Part shown: in pieces, positions 8,672-19,554 of the stretch | Position numbering within the stretch: the first letter of the stretch is position 1 | How the letters are laid out: every line of letters begins with the position of its first letter | Assembly: GCA_943328885.2 (NCBI GenBank) | Contig: CALQBT020000004.1 | Coordinates: forward strand, 1-20,057 | Reading direction: 5' to 3' | Origin: Bordetella parapertussis | Lineage (GTDB): Bacteria > Pseudomonadota > Gammaproteobacteria > Burkholderiales > Burkholderiaceae_C | DNA: 20,057 nucleotides | Made by a program: the position numbers and the translations under genes | The notes under the pieces: model-generated | Told to the model about the DNA's origin: nothing | What the model saw: the letters and a program-made list of their open reading frames with translations, nothing else | Database searches by the model: none

Positions 8672-8677
8672 ATTCTA
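8672..8677 (-). promoter_or_regulatory. Candidate -10 box for maeB
   Basis: TAGAAT on the minus strand matches the -10 consensus at five of six positions and lies 27 bases upstream of the maeB ATG. That would give a short leader of about 20 bases. No good -35 is visible at the proper distance, which would fit an activator-dependent promoter. It lies in the 158-base maeB/dctS divergent gap. Confidence 0.35.
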
Positions 8678-8803
8678 GTCAGCGCGGCTTGCCGCCGGTT
8701 GCAGACGCGCCCGATGCTTGCGGCTGGCGCCGGGTGCAGCGAAGGGAATTCAGTTTGAGCGCGTCGCGCTGCGCCACGAGGTCTGGGCAATACTGTGCTT
8801 CCG

Positions 8804-10993
8804 ATGAGCATGTCTTCCTTGCCGCCTCTGCAGCCGACGCCCTTGGGCGAGCGTTCGCTGGCAGCGCTATTGGCACGTTTTCGGCTGCGTCGGCGCGGAC
8901 CGCGGGCGCTGCTGTGGGGCGCACTGGTGGCCTTGCTGCTGGTGGCGCAGACCCTGCTGGTCGCGCTGACCTTGCGCTACGAGGAAGCCCGGGCCCAGGA
9001 GCGCAGCGACGAGATCGTCGCTGCCGCCCTGGGCGAGATCCGGCGGCGCAGCCAGATGGTGTTGCAGGGCCTGCAGGGCTTGGCGTGGCGCGCTGGCGAG
9101 CCCCTTGCCTGGGCACGCGGCGCCCAGGCGCTGCTGGGCAAGCAGCGCGAGATCGGCCGGATCGAGCGTCGAGACCCTGATCTGAAGATCCTGGAGGCTG
9201 CCGAGACGCCGTTCCGCGAGCCCTTGTTCATGCGCTGGCCGCGCGCCGAGATGGACCCCGAAATGGCGCAGGCCTGTGGCGCGGCGCGGCGTTCAATGTC
9301 ACCGATGTTCTCGCACAGCCAATTCGTGCCGCTGTCAGACGGGCTGGGGGTCGAGGTGCTCGACCTGTGCGTGCCAGTGCAGGAGGCTGGCGCGCTGGTG
9401 GGCTTCACCGTGGCAAGCATCGTGTTGCCGCTGCTGCTCGAAGAGCTGCGGGTGGCCGAGATCGGTCGCAGCCATGAGCTGTCGATCGTCGACGCCGACG
9501 GCACAAGGCTGGCACGCAGCGGCGCGGTACGCGGCGGCGGGGTGTTCGTCGCCGACCGGCTGGTCGATCTGCCGGGCACTAGCTTGCAACTGCGGGTCGA
9601 TGCGGTGCAGCGCGCGCCCAGCCTGATCCCGAACCTGGCGACCGCACTGGTGCTGGGCTTGTCCATCAGTCTGTTCGTGGTGGTGTTGTTGCTGGCGCGC
9701 GACGGGCGCCGGCGCGCCCGGGCCGAGAGCCTGCTGGCTGAGGCCTTGGCCTTCCGCCGGGCGATGGAGGATTCGCTGCTGACAGGCCTGCGTGCGCGCG
9801 ACCGCGATGGCCGCATCGTCTATGTCAACCCGGCTTTTTGCACCATGGTCGGCTATACGGCCGATGAGTTGCAGCGCGCCGGTCCGCCACCCTACTGGCC
9901 GCCCGAGCAGGCGGTCGAATACCAGCGCCGCCAAGCCCAGCGGCAGGCGCCCGGGGTGGCCGTCGAGCCGCCGCACGAGGGTTACGAGACGGTCTTCCTG
10001 CGCAAGAACGGTGAGCGCTTTCCGGTCGTGATCTACGAGGCGCCGTTGGTCGACGGCACTGGCAAGCACACCGGTTGGATGAGTGCGGTGCTGGACCTGT
10101 CGGCCCAGCGCCGTGCTGAAGACCTGTCGCGCCAGCAGCAGGAGCAGCTGCAGGCCACTGCCCGGCTGGCCAGCGCGGGCGAGATGGCGTCTCTGCTCAG
10201 CCATGAACTCAATCAGCCGCTCTCGGCCATCGCCAGCTATGCCACTGGCTCGCTCAACCTGATCGATGCGCCCGCCGACGTCGTGTTGACACCGGGTCAC
10301 CGCGCGGGCGACGAGCAAGCTAGGGAGCGGTCGGGTCAGGCCGAAGACCTGGCGCTGAGGGCGCAACTGCGCTACGCCCTCGTGCGTATCGCCGAGCAGG
10401 CCGAGCGTGCCGGCCGGGTGATCAAGAGCGTTCACGACTTTGTGCGTCGGCGCCATCAGGCGCATGAGCTGATCGCCGCCGATCTGCTGATCGAATCGGT
10501 CTTGCCGCTGATCCGGCTGCAGGCGCGCAAGAGCGGTGCAAGAGTGGAGCTTGACATCGTGAAGCCCGCGCCGCGGGTCAAGGTCGATCGTACGATGGTC
10601 GAGCAGGTGCTGCTCAATCTGGCGCGCAACGCCGTTCAGGCGATGGAAGCCGACACGCCGCTGGCCGACCGTTTGCTCACGCTGCGGGTTCGGCTGGTAT
10701 CGGGCGAGCAGGGGCGGTGGGTGGTCTTCTCAGTGCTTGACGCCGGCCCCGGCATCACCGCTGAGGTTGCGCCGAGGTTGTTCACCCCCTTCTTCACGAC
10801 CAAGGACGAAGGCATGGGCTTGGGCTTGTCGCTGTGCCGCACCGTGGTCGAGCAGCATGGCGGCGCGATGGACTTCGACAACCTGCCCCCCGCGCTCGGT
10901 CAGGTCGGCCCTGGCGGCGCTGAATTTCGCTTCACATTGCCGCTGAGCCTGCCTCGCGGGCCGACCCGGCTCGGGCTGGCCGAAAAGGTCTGA
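8804..10993 (+). CDS. dctS: Membrane sensor histidine kinase with PAS domain, DctS-like
   Basis: This is a 729-residue sensor from ATG 8804 (GTG 8795 and ATG 8810 are alternatives, none with a clear ribosome site). A transmembrane helix (35-57) is followed by a periplasmic sensor region of about 220 residues, probably Cache-like, and a second helix (about 278-300). A PAS domain (about 315-435, beginning RRAMEDSLLTGLRARDRDGR) comes next. The HisKA domain has SLLSHELNQPLSAIASY with phosphorylatable His467. The ATPase domain has the N box NLARNAVQAM (Asn609), the G1 box DAGPGI (Asp646) and TTKDEGMGLGLS. This layout is that of DctS, which senses C4-dicarboxylates and phosphorylates DctR. The adjacent regulator and divergent malic enzyme fit that role, but the ligand is inferred. 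Between the two helices of the dimerisation domain there is an insertion of about 30 residues (around 489-521) that I would not expect from related kinases. Confidence 0.85.
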   Translation: MSMSSLPPLQPTPLGERSLAALLARFRLRRRGPRALLWGALVALLLVAQTLLVALTLRYEEARAQERSDEIVAAALGEIRRRSQMVLQGLQGLAWRAGEPLAWARGAQALLGKQREIGRIERRDPDLKILEAAETPFREPLFMRWPRAEMDPEMAQACGAARRSMSPMFSHSQFVPLSDGLGVEVLDLCVPVQEAGALVGFTVASIVLPLLLEELRVAEIGRSHELSIVDADGTRLARSGAVRGGGVFVADRLVDLPGTSLQLRVDAVQRAPSLIPNLATALVLGLSISLFVVVLLLARDGRRRARAESLLAEALAFRRAMEDSLLTGLRARDRDGRIVYVNPAFCTMVGYTADELQRAGPPPYWPPEQAVEYQRRQAQRQAPGVAVEPPHEGYETVFLRKNGERFPVVIYEAPLVDGTGKHTGWMSAVLDLSAQRRAEDLSRQQQEQLQATARLASAGEMASLLSHELNQPLSAIASYATGSLNLIDAPADVVLTPGHRAGDEQARERSGQAEDLALRAQLRYALVRIAEQAERAGRVIKSVHDFVRRRHQAHELIAADLLIESVLPLIRLQARKSGARVELDIVKPAPRVKVDRTMVEQVLLNLARNAVQAMEADTPLADRLLTLRVRLVSGEQGRWVVFSVLDAGPGITAEVAPRLFTPFFTTKDEGMGLGLSLCRTVVEQHGGAMDFDNLPPALGQVGPGGAEFRFTLPLSLPRGPTRLGLAEKV

Positions 10994-11031
10994 AGCCTGG
11001 CCGGCACGGGCTTGCACCATACTCCTGACCC

Positions 11032-11694
11032 ATGACACCCAACCATGCCACCCCGCCGCTGGGGATTCCGGTGGTCTACCTGGTCGACGACGAGGCTGTG
11101 GTGCGCGATTCGCTGGCCTGGTTGCTGCGTTCGCGGCGGCTGTTGTCCGAAGGGTTTGCGCAGGCCGAAGCCTTCGAGTCCTGGCTCGCTGGCTGCGACC
11201 TGGCAGGTGGCTGGCCCGACTCGCCGTCTTGCCTGTTGCTTGATGTGCGGATGCCAGGCACCAGCGGGCTGGTGCTGTTCGATCGGCTGGTTGAGCGGGG
11301 CTTGACACAGGCCTTGCCGGTGATCTTCCTCACCGGCCACGGCGACGTGCCCACAGCCGTGGCCACGGTCAAGCGCGGGGCTTTCGACTTTGTCGAAAAA
11401 CCCTTTTCCGACAACGCTTTGGTCGACCGGGTCGAGCAGGCTTTGGCGGTCAGCGCGCAGGCCATTCTGCGCCGCCGTCAGCAACGCGCGCTGGCGCGTG
11501 CACTGGCTGAACTCACCGAGCGCGAGCGTGAGGTGATGGACCGGGTGATCGCCGGTCTGGCCAACAAGCTGATCGCCGACGAACTCGACATCAGCGTTCG
11601 CACCGTGGAAGTGCATCGCGCACGCATGTTCGAGAAAATGGCGGTGCGCTCGGCGGTCGAACTGGCCAACCTGCTGCGTGAGCCCGTTGCCTGA
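11032..11694 (+). CDS. dctR: FixJ/LuxR-family response regulator, DctR-like
   Basis: This 220-residue cytoplasmic transcription factor is the probable partner of the kinase ending 38 bases upstream. The receiver domain (about 12-128) starts IPVVYLVDDEAVVRDSLAWL, with the acidic pair Asp19-Asp20. Phosphoacceptor Asp71 lies in CLLLDVRMPG, and Thr101 (FLTGHGD) and Lys123 (FVEKPFSD) complete the switch. The linker leads to a GerE/LuxR helix-turn-helix (about 155-215) with LTEREREVMDRVIAGLANKLIADELDISVRTVEVHRARMFEKM split across that span. Within the FixJ group DctR is the best fit, given the DctS-like kinase and neighbouring maeB. Targets are likely dicarboxylate transport genes and perhaps maeB, none shown by a recognisable operator. 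The start ATG has no Shine-Dalgarno; CATACT lies eight bases before it. Confidence 0.87.
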   Translation: MTPNHATPPLGIPVVYLVDDEAVVRDSLAWLLRSRRLLSEGFAQAEAFESWLAGCDLAGGWPDSPSCLLLDVRMPGTSGLVLFDRLVERGLTQALPVIFLTGHGDVPTAVATVKRGAFDFVEKPFSDNALVDRVEQALAVSAQAILRRRQQRALARALAELTEREREVMDRVIAGLANKLIADELDISVRTVEVHRARMFEKMAVRSAVELANLLREPVA

Positions 11695-11707
11695 GCTGCG
11701 GCCCGGT

Positions 11708-11713
11708 GACAAT
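11708..11713 (+). promoter_or_regulatory. -10-like hexamer seven bases before thiL ATG
   Basis: GACAAT matches five of six -10 consensus positions by the TAxAAT reading with one or two mismatches, and leaves exactly seven bases before ATG 11721. No Shine-Dalgarno is present. A TTGCCT 15 bases upstream could act as a -35 with a short spacer. Use of this element would give a leaderless or nearly leaderless thiL transcript. Pattern only. Confidence 0.25.
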
Positions 11714-11720
11714 CGCTGCC

Positions 11721-12701
11721 ATGGCCCTTGGCGAGTTCGACCTGATCCGCAAGTACTTCACGCGTGCGACCCGTTCGGCAGCCCATGTGGCGCTGGGCGT
11801 CGGTGATGACTGTGCGTTGCTGCGGCCCACGCCTGGCATGCAGTGGGCGGTCTCCTGCGACATGCTGGTCGAGGGTCGTCATTTCCTGTCGACCGTGCGT
11901 CCTGAACGCCTGGGCCACAAGGCACTGGCGGTCAACCTGAGCGATCTGGCGGCCTGTGGCGCGCAACCCGTGGCTTTCACGCTGGCGTTGGCCTTGCCGC
12001 GGGCCGATGAGGTGTTCCTCGCCGGTCTGGCCCAGGGCTTGTTCGACCTGGCCGACCGGCACGGCATCGAGCTGGTCGGCGGTGACACCACGGCGGGACC
12101 CTTGAACCTGTGCATCACCGTTTTTGGCGAGGTGCCGCCCGGCCAGGCGCTGCGACGCGACGGTGCGCGCCCCGGCGATGCGCTGTGGGTCAGCCATGCC
12201 ATTGGCGGCGGCCTTGGCGATGCGCGGCTGGCGCTCGAGGTGTTCCGCGGCCAGCTCAGCCTCGGGGCGGACGATTTCGACGCCGCGCGTCAAGCGATGG
12301 AGATGCCGCAACCACGGGTCGCTCTCGGTATGGGCCTGCGCGGCCTGGCCAGCGCAGCGATCGACCTCAGCGACGGCCTGGTCGGCGACCTGGGCCAGGT
12401 GTTGCGCCGCTCTGGCGTTGGCGCAGCGATCGAGGTCGAGACCTTGCCGATCAGTCCGGTGCTTGCGCGTCAACCGCGTGCGCTGCAACTCGACTTTGCG
12501 CTGGCCGGCGGCGACGACTACGAGCTGCTGTTCACTGCGCCGCCTGCGGCCGAGCCGCAGGTGCTGGCCGCAGGCGCAGCAGCCGGCGTGGCAGTGCGCC
12601 GGATCGGCAGCATCGAGGCCACGCCTGGCCTGCGCTTGCTCGATGCGCAAGGCCGCGGGCTGGCGCTGGCGCCGCGCGGCTTTGACCACTTCAAGGGCTG
12701 A
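11721..12701 (+). CDS. thiL: Thiamine-monophosphate kinase ThiL
   Basis: ThiL phosphorylates thiamine monophosphate with ATP to make the cofactor thiamine diphosphate, the last step of synthesis. The 326-residue product starts MALGEFDLIRKYFTR, the conserved N-terminus, so ATG 11721 is preferred over in-frame GTG 11706. Family motifs appear in order. ALGVGDDCALL (24-34) includes Asp29-Asp30 for Mg-ATP. SCDMLVEGRHF binds substrate, and LAVNLSDLAACGA follows. LVGGDTTAGP is next, then AIDLSDGLVGDLG and finally the C-terminal AGGDDYELLFTAP. Length and motifs are complete. The gene begins 26 bases after the regulator stop and is followed two bases after its own stop by pgpA. It therefore heads, or belongs to, the thiL-pgpA-pncC run common in proteobacteria. 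Confidence 0.96.
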   Translation: MALGEFDLIRKYFTRATRSAAHVALGVGDDCALLRPTPGMQWAVSCDMLVEGRHFLSTVRPERLGHKALAVNLSDLAACGAQPVAFTLALALPRADEVFLAGLAQGLFDLADRHGIELVGGDTTAGPLNLCITVFGEVPPGQALRRDGARPGDALWVSHAIGGGLGDARLALEVFRGQLSLGADDFDAARQAMEMPQPRVALGMGLRGLASAAIDLSDGLVGDLGQVLRRSGVGAAIEVETLPISPVLARQPRALQLDFALAGGDDYELLFTAPPAAEPQVLAAGAAAGVAVRRIGSIEATPGLRLLDAQGRGLALAPRGFDHFKG

Positions 12702-12703
12702 CC

Positions 12704-13255
12704 GTGGAACTGGCTCGCAGTCTCGATGCCTCGAAGCCCCCTCGACGCGCCAGCGCGCGCTTCATGTTCGGTCATCCGGCGCGCTGGATCGCGCTGGGCT
12801 TTGGCAGTGGGCTGTCGCCGCGCGCGCCTGGCACCGTGGGCACGCTGTGGGCCTGGCTCTCGTTCTTGGTGGCCGAGGCCTGGCTCGGTGCATTGCCCTG
12901 GGGCTGGCTGATCGCGGGCTCGCTGCTGCTGGGCTGGTGGGCCTGCACCCGTTGTGCTCAGCACCTGGGCCAGGCTGACCCCGGGGCGATCGTCTGGGAC
13001 GAAATCGTGGCCTTCTGGCTCGTGCTGTGGCTGGTGATGCCGGCCGGGTTCTGGGGCCAGTTGGCGGCTTTTGCGCTGTTTCGCTTCTTCGATGCCGCCA
13101 AGCCCGGTCCGGTGGGATGGGCCGACCGGCGCTTCAAGCTGCGGCCGGGTCAGACCATAGGCTGGCGCCAGGGATGGGGCATCCTGTTCGACGACTTGGT
13201 CGCCGCCTGGTGCACCTTGCTGGTGATCGCGCTCTGGCGCAGGTGGATCGGATGA
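12704..13255 (+). CDS. pgpA: Phosphatidylglycerophosphatase A
   Basis: This enzyme removes phosphate from phosphatidylglycerol phosphate to give phosphatidylglycerol at the inner membrane. The 183-residue product has the PgpA signature HPARWIALGFGSGLSPRAPG TVGTL (residues about 24-48), with several hydrophobic segments (about 45-80 and 105-130). The conserved acidic motifs VWDEIVAFWLVL and FRFFDAAKPGPVGWADRRF are present, the latter set carrying the likely catalytic acidic residues. C-terminal GWGILFDDLVAAW is also typical. The start is a GTG two bases after the thiL stop. An internal ATG at 12764 would cut into the conserved N-terminus, so the GTG is preferred. The stop overlaps the pncC start (ATGA, 13252-13255). 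The thiL-pgpA pairing is widespread. Confidence 0.95.
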   Translation: MELARSLDASKPPRRASARFMFGHPARWIALGFGSGLSPRAPGTVGTLWAWLSFLVAEAWLGALPWGWLIAGSLLLGWWACTRCAQHLGQADPGAIVWDEIVAFWLVLWLVMPAGFWGQLAAFALFRFFDAAKPGPVGWADRRFKLRPGQTIGWRQGWGILFDDLVAAWCTLLVIALWRRWIG

Positions 13256-13755
13256 CAGTGGCCGAGCGGGTCGCGGCGCTGGCCGACGCTTTGCGTGCCC
13301 GAGGCCTGCGCATGGCGACCGCCGAGAGTTGCACGGGCGGCCTGATCGCTGGCGCCTGCACCGAGTTGTCGGGTTCCAGCGACTGGTTCGAGCGCGGTTT
13401 CGTCACCTACAGCAACGACGCCAAGACCGAGATGCTGGGCGTCGACGCTGCGTTGATCGCTGCCGAGGGCGCCGTCAGCGAATCGGTGGCGCGGTCGATG
13501 GCGGTTGGCGCGTTGACGCGCTCGCGAGCCGATCTGGCGGTGTCGGTGACCGGCGTGGCCGGGCCGGGCGGCGGCAGCGCGGCCAAGCCGGTGGGCACGG
13601 TCTGGCTGGCCTGGGCTTGGCGTGCGGCCAACGGCGAGGTCAGGGCCGACGCGCTGCTGCAGCGCTTTGCCGGCGACCGGGCCGCAGTGCGTCAAGCGAC
13701 CGTGGTTTGCGCGTTGCAAGGACTGCTCGACCGCCTGGCGCGAGCCGCGGCATGA
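13252..13755 (+). CDS. pncC: Nicotinamide-nucleotide amidase PncC (CinA C-terminal domain family)
   Basis: PncC hydrolyses nicotinamide mononucleotide to nicotinate mononucleotide and ammonia, recycling the pyridine ring into NAD synthesis. The 167-residue protein is the stand-alone CinA_C form, without the N-terminal molybdopterin-binding-like domain of full CinA. Motifs are MATAESCTGGLIAGACTE, with the expected nucleophile Ser26, then FVTYSNDAKTEMLGV, then SVTGVAGPGGGSAAKPVGTV. The open frame extends upstream to 13027 inside pgpA, but homology begins at MTVAERVAALADALR. ATG 13252 overlaps the pgpA stop by four bases, giving a translationally coupled junction. The stop in turn overlaps the next start by ATGA. 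Size and motifs are ordinary. Confidence 0.94.
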   Translation: MTVAERVAALADALRARGLRMATAESCTGGLIAGACTELSGSSDWFERGFVTYSNDAKTEMLGVDAALIAAEGAVSESVARSMAVGALTRSRADLAVSVTGVAGPGGGSAAKPVGTVWLAWAWRAANGEVRADALLQRFAGDRAAVRQATVVCALQGLLDRLARAAA

Positions 13756-14702
13756 ACTTGTTGCTGGCCGGTGAGCTTGACGCTGCCGAGCGCGCTGACT
13801 GGGTCGCCGCGCTGCGTCTGGCCTTGCCGGACCACCGGCTGTGCCTGGCGCGCGGCGAGGTGGCCGATGCCAGCATCGGCGCGGCGATCGTCGCCAACCC
13901 GGCGCCGGGCAGCCTGGCCGGCCTGTCGGGTCTGCGCCTGATCCAGTCCTTGTGGGCTGGGGTCGACCGGCTGTTGACCGACCCGACCCTGCCGGCTGAA
14001 GTGCCTCTGGCACGCATGGTTGACCCGGCGATGAATTCGGCGATGGCCGAGACCGCGTTGTGGGCCGCGTTGGCGCTGCAGCGCGGATTTTTCGAATACG
14101 CCCGGCACCAGCAAGCCTCGCGCTGGCAGCCGCACGGCCAGCGCCGTGCCGACGAGTCGCCGGCGCTGGTGCTGGGTTGTGGCGAGATGGGCCGCGCCGT
14201 GGCGGGTCGGCTGCTGCAGCAAGGCTATCCGGTCAGTGCCTGGCGGCGTGGAGCGGCCGCTGCGGCCGAAGCCGTGCCGGCGGGTGTTCGGGTGCTGAGC
14301 GGCGCACCGGCGCTGTTTGACGCACTGGCGCAAGCGCAGATTCTGATCAACCTGCTGCCGCTGACGCCTGACACCCGAGGGTTGATCGACGCCCGCATGC
14401 TCGCAGCGTTGCCACGCGGCGCCGGCTTGGTGAACCTGGCGCGGGGTGCTCACCTGGTCGAAGCCGACCTGCTGGCGGCGCTGGCCAGCGGCCAGATCGG
14501 TCATGCGGTGCTCGACGTGTTCCAGGTCGAGCCGCTGCCTGCCGGTCATGCGTTCTGGCTGCACCCGCAGGTGACCGTGCTGCCGCACGCCGCTGCGATG
14601 ACCGACGTGCGCAGCGCTGCGGCGGTGGTGGCGGGCAACCTCGAGGCGCTGGCCGCTGGCCTGCCTTTGCGGCATCTGGTGGCACGCGACACGGGTTACT
14701 GA
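13752..14702 (+). CDS. D-2-hydroxyacid dehydrogenase, glyoxylate/hydroxypyruvate reductase A (GhrA) type
   Basis: This is a predicted NAD(P)H-dependent reductase of 2-oxoacids such as glyoxylate or hydroxypyruvate. The 316-residue product has the split substrate domain, with GLRLIQSLWAGVDRLLTDP near 57-75. A Rossmann dinucleotide site follows at about 140-145 (LGCGEMGRAVAGRL). The dehydrogenase catalytic set is intact: Arg231 in NLARGAHLVEADLL, Glu260 in DVFQVEPLPAGHAFW and His279 in VLPHAAAMTDV. QVEPLPAGHAFWLHP with PHAAAMT is the GhrA-subfamily pattern, as opposed to formate or phosphoglycerate dehydrogenases. The true substrate cannot be read from sequence. Start ATG overlaps the pncC stop, so it is the last gene of the thiL-pgpA-pncC run. 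A small hairpin spans its stop codon, and holA converges 21 bases on. Confidence 0.88.
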   Translation: MNLLLAGELDAAERADWVAALRLALPDHRLCLARGEVADASIGAAIVANPAPGSLAGLSGLRLIQSLWAGVDRLLTDPTLPAEVPLARMVDPAMNSAMAETALWAALALQRGFFEYARHQQASRWQPHGQRRADESPALVLGCGEMGRAVAGRLLQQGYPVSAWRRGAAAAAEAVPAGVRVLSGAPALFDALAQAQILINLLPLTPDTRGLIDARMLAALPRGAGLVNLARGAHLVEADLLAALASGQIGHAVLDVFQVEPLPAGHAFWLHPQVTVLPHAAAMTDVRSAAAVVAGNLEALAAGLPLRHLVARDTGY

Positions 14703-14710
14703 AAACCCGT
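14691..14710. terminator. Small hairpin at the convergent dehydrogenase/holA junction
   Basis: ACGGGTT (14691-14697) and AACCCGT (14704-14710) form a perfect 7-bp stem with a 6-base loop that includes the dehydrogenase stop codon. No T-run follows. It is the only terminator-like element in the 21-base gap between the convergent genes, so a role is possible but weakly supported. Confidence 0.25.
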
Positions 14711-14723
14711 CAGCGACCTCGCG

Positions 14724-15824
14724 CTAGCGCGGCTCCAGCGCTTCGAGCGCCAGTCCGGCGCTTGCCGGTTTGCCACGCGGCGCCGGCGTGACGGCCTGCA
14801 CCAGCTGCAGCGCCAGGCGGGTCAGGGCCTGCCAGGGCTCAAGCGGCCACAGCGGGTGCTTCAAGCCCTTGATCACGCCGTCGCAGATGCTGGCGGCTTG
14901 CACCAGATGGTTCAATTGCTCGACGCTCAGCAGCGGCAGCACGCGTTCGAAGAGCCGCTCCTTCTGGCCCCAGACCCGGTGCTCGCGCAGCGCCATCGGC
15001 AGCGGCCGACCCTGGGCCAGTGCGTCCTTGACGCGCTTGAGATTGCGGATGTCCTCGGCCAGGCTCCAGTGGACCAGCACCGGGGCCTCGCCCTCTGCAC
15101 GCAGCCCGTCAAGCATGCGCAGCACGCGCGTGGTCTGGCCCGCCAGCACCGCCTCGCCGAGCTTGAAGACATCGTAGCGCGCGACGTTGAGCACCGCGGC
15201 CTCGACTTGCTCGAACCGCAGTTCGCCGGCCGGGTAGAGCAGCGCGATCTTCTGCAGCTCCTGGTGCGCGGCGAGCAAGTTGCCTTCGACCCGGTCGGCG
15301 AAAAAGGCCAGGGTCTGCTGGCCTGGTTCACCTTCGACAACGCGCTGGCCTTGGCCCGCCAGCCGCTGGGCGATCCAGGCGGGCAGCGCGCGGCGCTCCA
15401 CTGGTTCGACCTTGATCGTGACACCGGCCTGGTCGAGCGCGCCGAACCAGGCCGCCTGTTGCTGCTGGCGGTCAAGCCGGGGCAGGTGGACCAGCGTGAC
15501 CACATCGTCAGCCAGGTGTCGGCAGTAGCGCTGCAAGGCTTCTGACCCGTCCTTGCCCGGCTTGCCGTTCGGGATCCGGAGCTCGATCAGCTGGCGCTCG
15601 CCGAACAGGCTCATCGCCTGCGCCGCGCCGGCCAATCCCGACCAATCGAAATGCGCGCCGCTGACGGTGAAGACCTGGCGCTCGCTGTGGCCAGCCGCGC
15701 GCGCAGCGGCTCGGACCAAGTCGCCCGCTTCCTGGGCCAGCAGTGGCTCATCGCCGTGGATCGTGTAGATCCGCTGCAGGCCTCGGGCCAGATGCGTGCC
15801 GAGCTGGTCAGCGCGCAGTTGCAT
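14724..15824 (-). CDS. holA: DNA polymerase III subunit delta (HolA)
   Basis: HolA is the wrench subunit of the clamp loader that opens the sliding beta clamp during replication. From ATG 15824 the product is 366 residues, starting MQLRADQLGTHLARGLQRIY. Typical stretches follow: TIHGDEPLLAQEAGDLVRAA, then HFDWSGLAGAAQAMSLFGERQLIEL, the latter including the family's SLFxxRQLIEL signature. EGNLLAAHQELQKIALLYP and DVFKLGEAVLAG mark the middle domain. LVHWSLAEDIRNLKRV and WGQKERLFERVLP mark the C-terminal collar domain. The frame is open to 15863, but that start would lengthen the overlap with lptE from 17 to 56 bases and add 13 residues before the conserved N-terminus. The lptE-holA arrangement after leuS is conserved in many proteobacteria, and expression is probably coupled to lptE. 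Confidence 0.94.
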   Translation of the reverse strand: MQLRADQLGTHLARGLQRIYTIHGDEPLLAQEAGDLVRAAARAAGHSERQVFTVSGAHFDWSGLAGAAQAMSLFGERQLIELRIPNGKPGKDGSEALQRYCRHLADDVVTLVHLPRLDRQQQQAAWFGALDQAGVTIKVEPVERRALPAWIAQRLAGQGQRVVEGEPGQQTLAFFADRVEGNLLAAHQELQKIALLYPAGELRFEQVEAAVLNVARYDVFKLGEAVLAGQTTRVLRMLDGLRAEGEAPVLVHWSLAEDIRNLKRVKDALAQGRPLPMALREHRVWGQKERLFERVLPLLSVEQLNHLVQAASICDGVIKGLKHPLWPLEPWQALTRLALQLVQAVTPAPRGKPASAGLALEALEPR

Positions 15825-16356
15825 GGCTCGCTCGGTCTGCCGGTGCGCGGGCCGCGATGCCATCGATCCGGGACAATCGGCGCAGCACTTGCTGAACGAT
15901 GTCGGCCTGCATCGCTGCGTAGATCTCGGCCTCTTCCTGCGCCTTGGCCAGCGCGAAGCTCTCGCTGTAACTCAGGTCGCGCGACAGCAGCAGTTCGGTG
16001 TCGGGGATCAACTCACGTCCGCCAGGCGTGCTGAGGCGGAACTCGACCCTCAGCCGCAGTTGCAGTTCGCGCACCTGGCCTGCCGCAGTGGATGCGACAA
16101 CGGTCTTCTCGCGCCGTTCGGTCAGCAGTTGCAGCACGGCCTCGGCCTGCGCCGGGGTGGCAACGATCAACTCGCCGAGCTGCGCGCGCAGCTCCGCGCC
16201 CAGCGCCGAGCGGGCGGCGAAACCGGTCATCGCAATGCGCGAGAAGGGTAGCGGCGGCGCTCGGCGCAACTCGAAGCCGCAGCCGCCTAGCCCGACCAGA
16301 GCCGCAAGTGCGCCGAGCCAGCGGCGGCGCATGGGAACGCGCGGGTCGCTCGGCAT
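15808..16356 (-). CDS. lptE: LPS-assembly lipoprotein LptE
   Basis: LptE is the outer-membrane lipoprotein that plugs the LptD barrel and helps deliver LPS to it. The product is 182 residues from ATG 16356, with a GGTGG nine bases upstream; ATG 16332, giving 174 residues, is an alternative that leaves a more usual signal length. The lipoprotein signal RRRWLGALAALVGLGGC has an LGGC lipobox, so Cys26 (Cys18 from the shorter start) would be lipidated, followed by GFELRRAPPLPFSRIAMTG, the LptE family opening. The C-terminal region QEEAEIYAAMQADIVQQVLRRL is the conserved helix. It sits eight bases after the leuS stop and overlaps the holA start by 17 bases. Its partner LptD is encoded at the other end of this window on the opposite strand. 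Confidence 0.9.
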   Translation of the reverse strand: MPSDPRVPMRRRWLGALAALVGLGGCGFELRRAPPLPFSRIAMTGFAARSALGAELRAQLGELIVATPAQAEAVLQLLTERREKTVVASTAAGQVRELQLRLRVEFRLSTPGGRELIPDTELLLSRDLSYSESFALAKAQEEAEIYAAMQADIVQQVLRRLSRIDGIAARAPADRASHATAR

Positions 16357-16364
16357 GCGATCGA

Positions 16365-19551
<3,187 letters not shown>

Positions 19552-19554
19552 GGT

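Noticed and set aside
8789..8803. AATACT nine bases before the dctS ATG, and CATACT (11018-11023) eight bases before the dctR ATG, as further leaderless promoters
   Set aside because: Both hexamers match only four or so consensus positions, the spacing differs from thiL and leuS, and no -35 is present. Too weak to list as sites.
13027..13251. Upstream extension of the pncC frame into pgpA
   Set aside because: The PncC family begins at ATG 13252, which overlaps the pgpA stop; the upstream codons belong to the pgpA gene in another frame.
14720..14731. Perfect 12-base palindrome at the end of holA
   Set aside because: It is a CGCGCTAGCGCG stretch with no loop and no T-run, overlapping the holA stop codon. 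Chance is likely in DNA this rich in GC.
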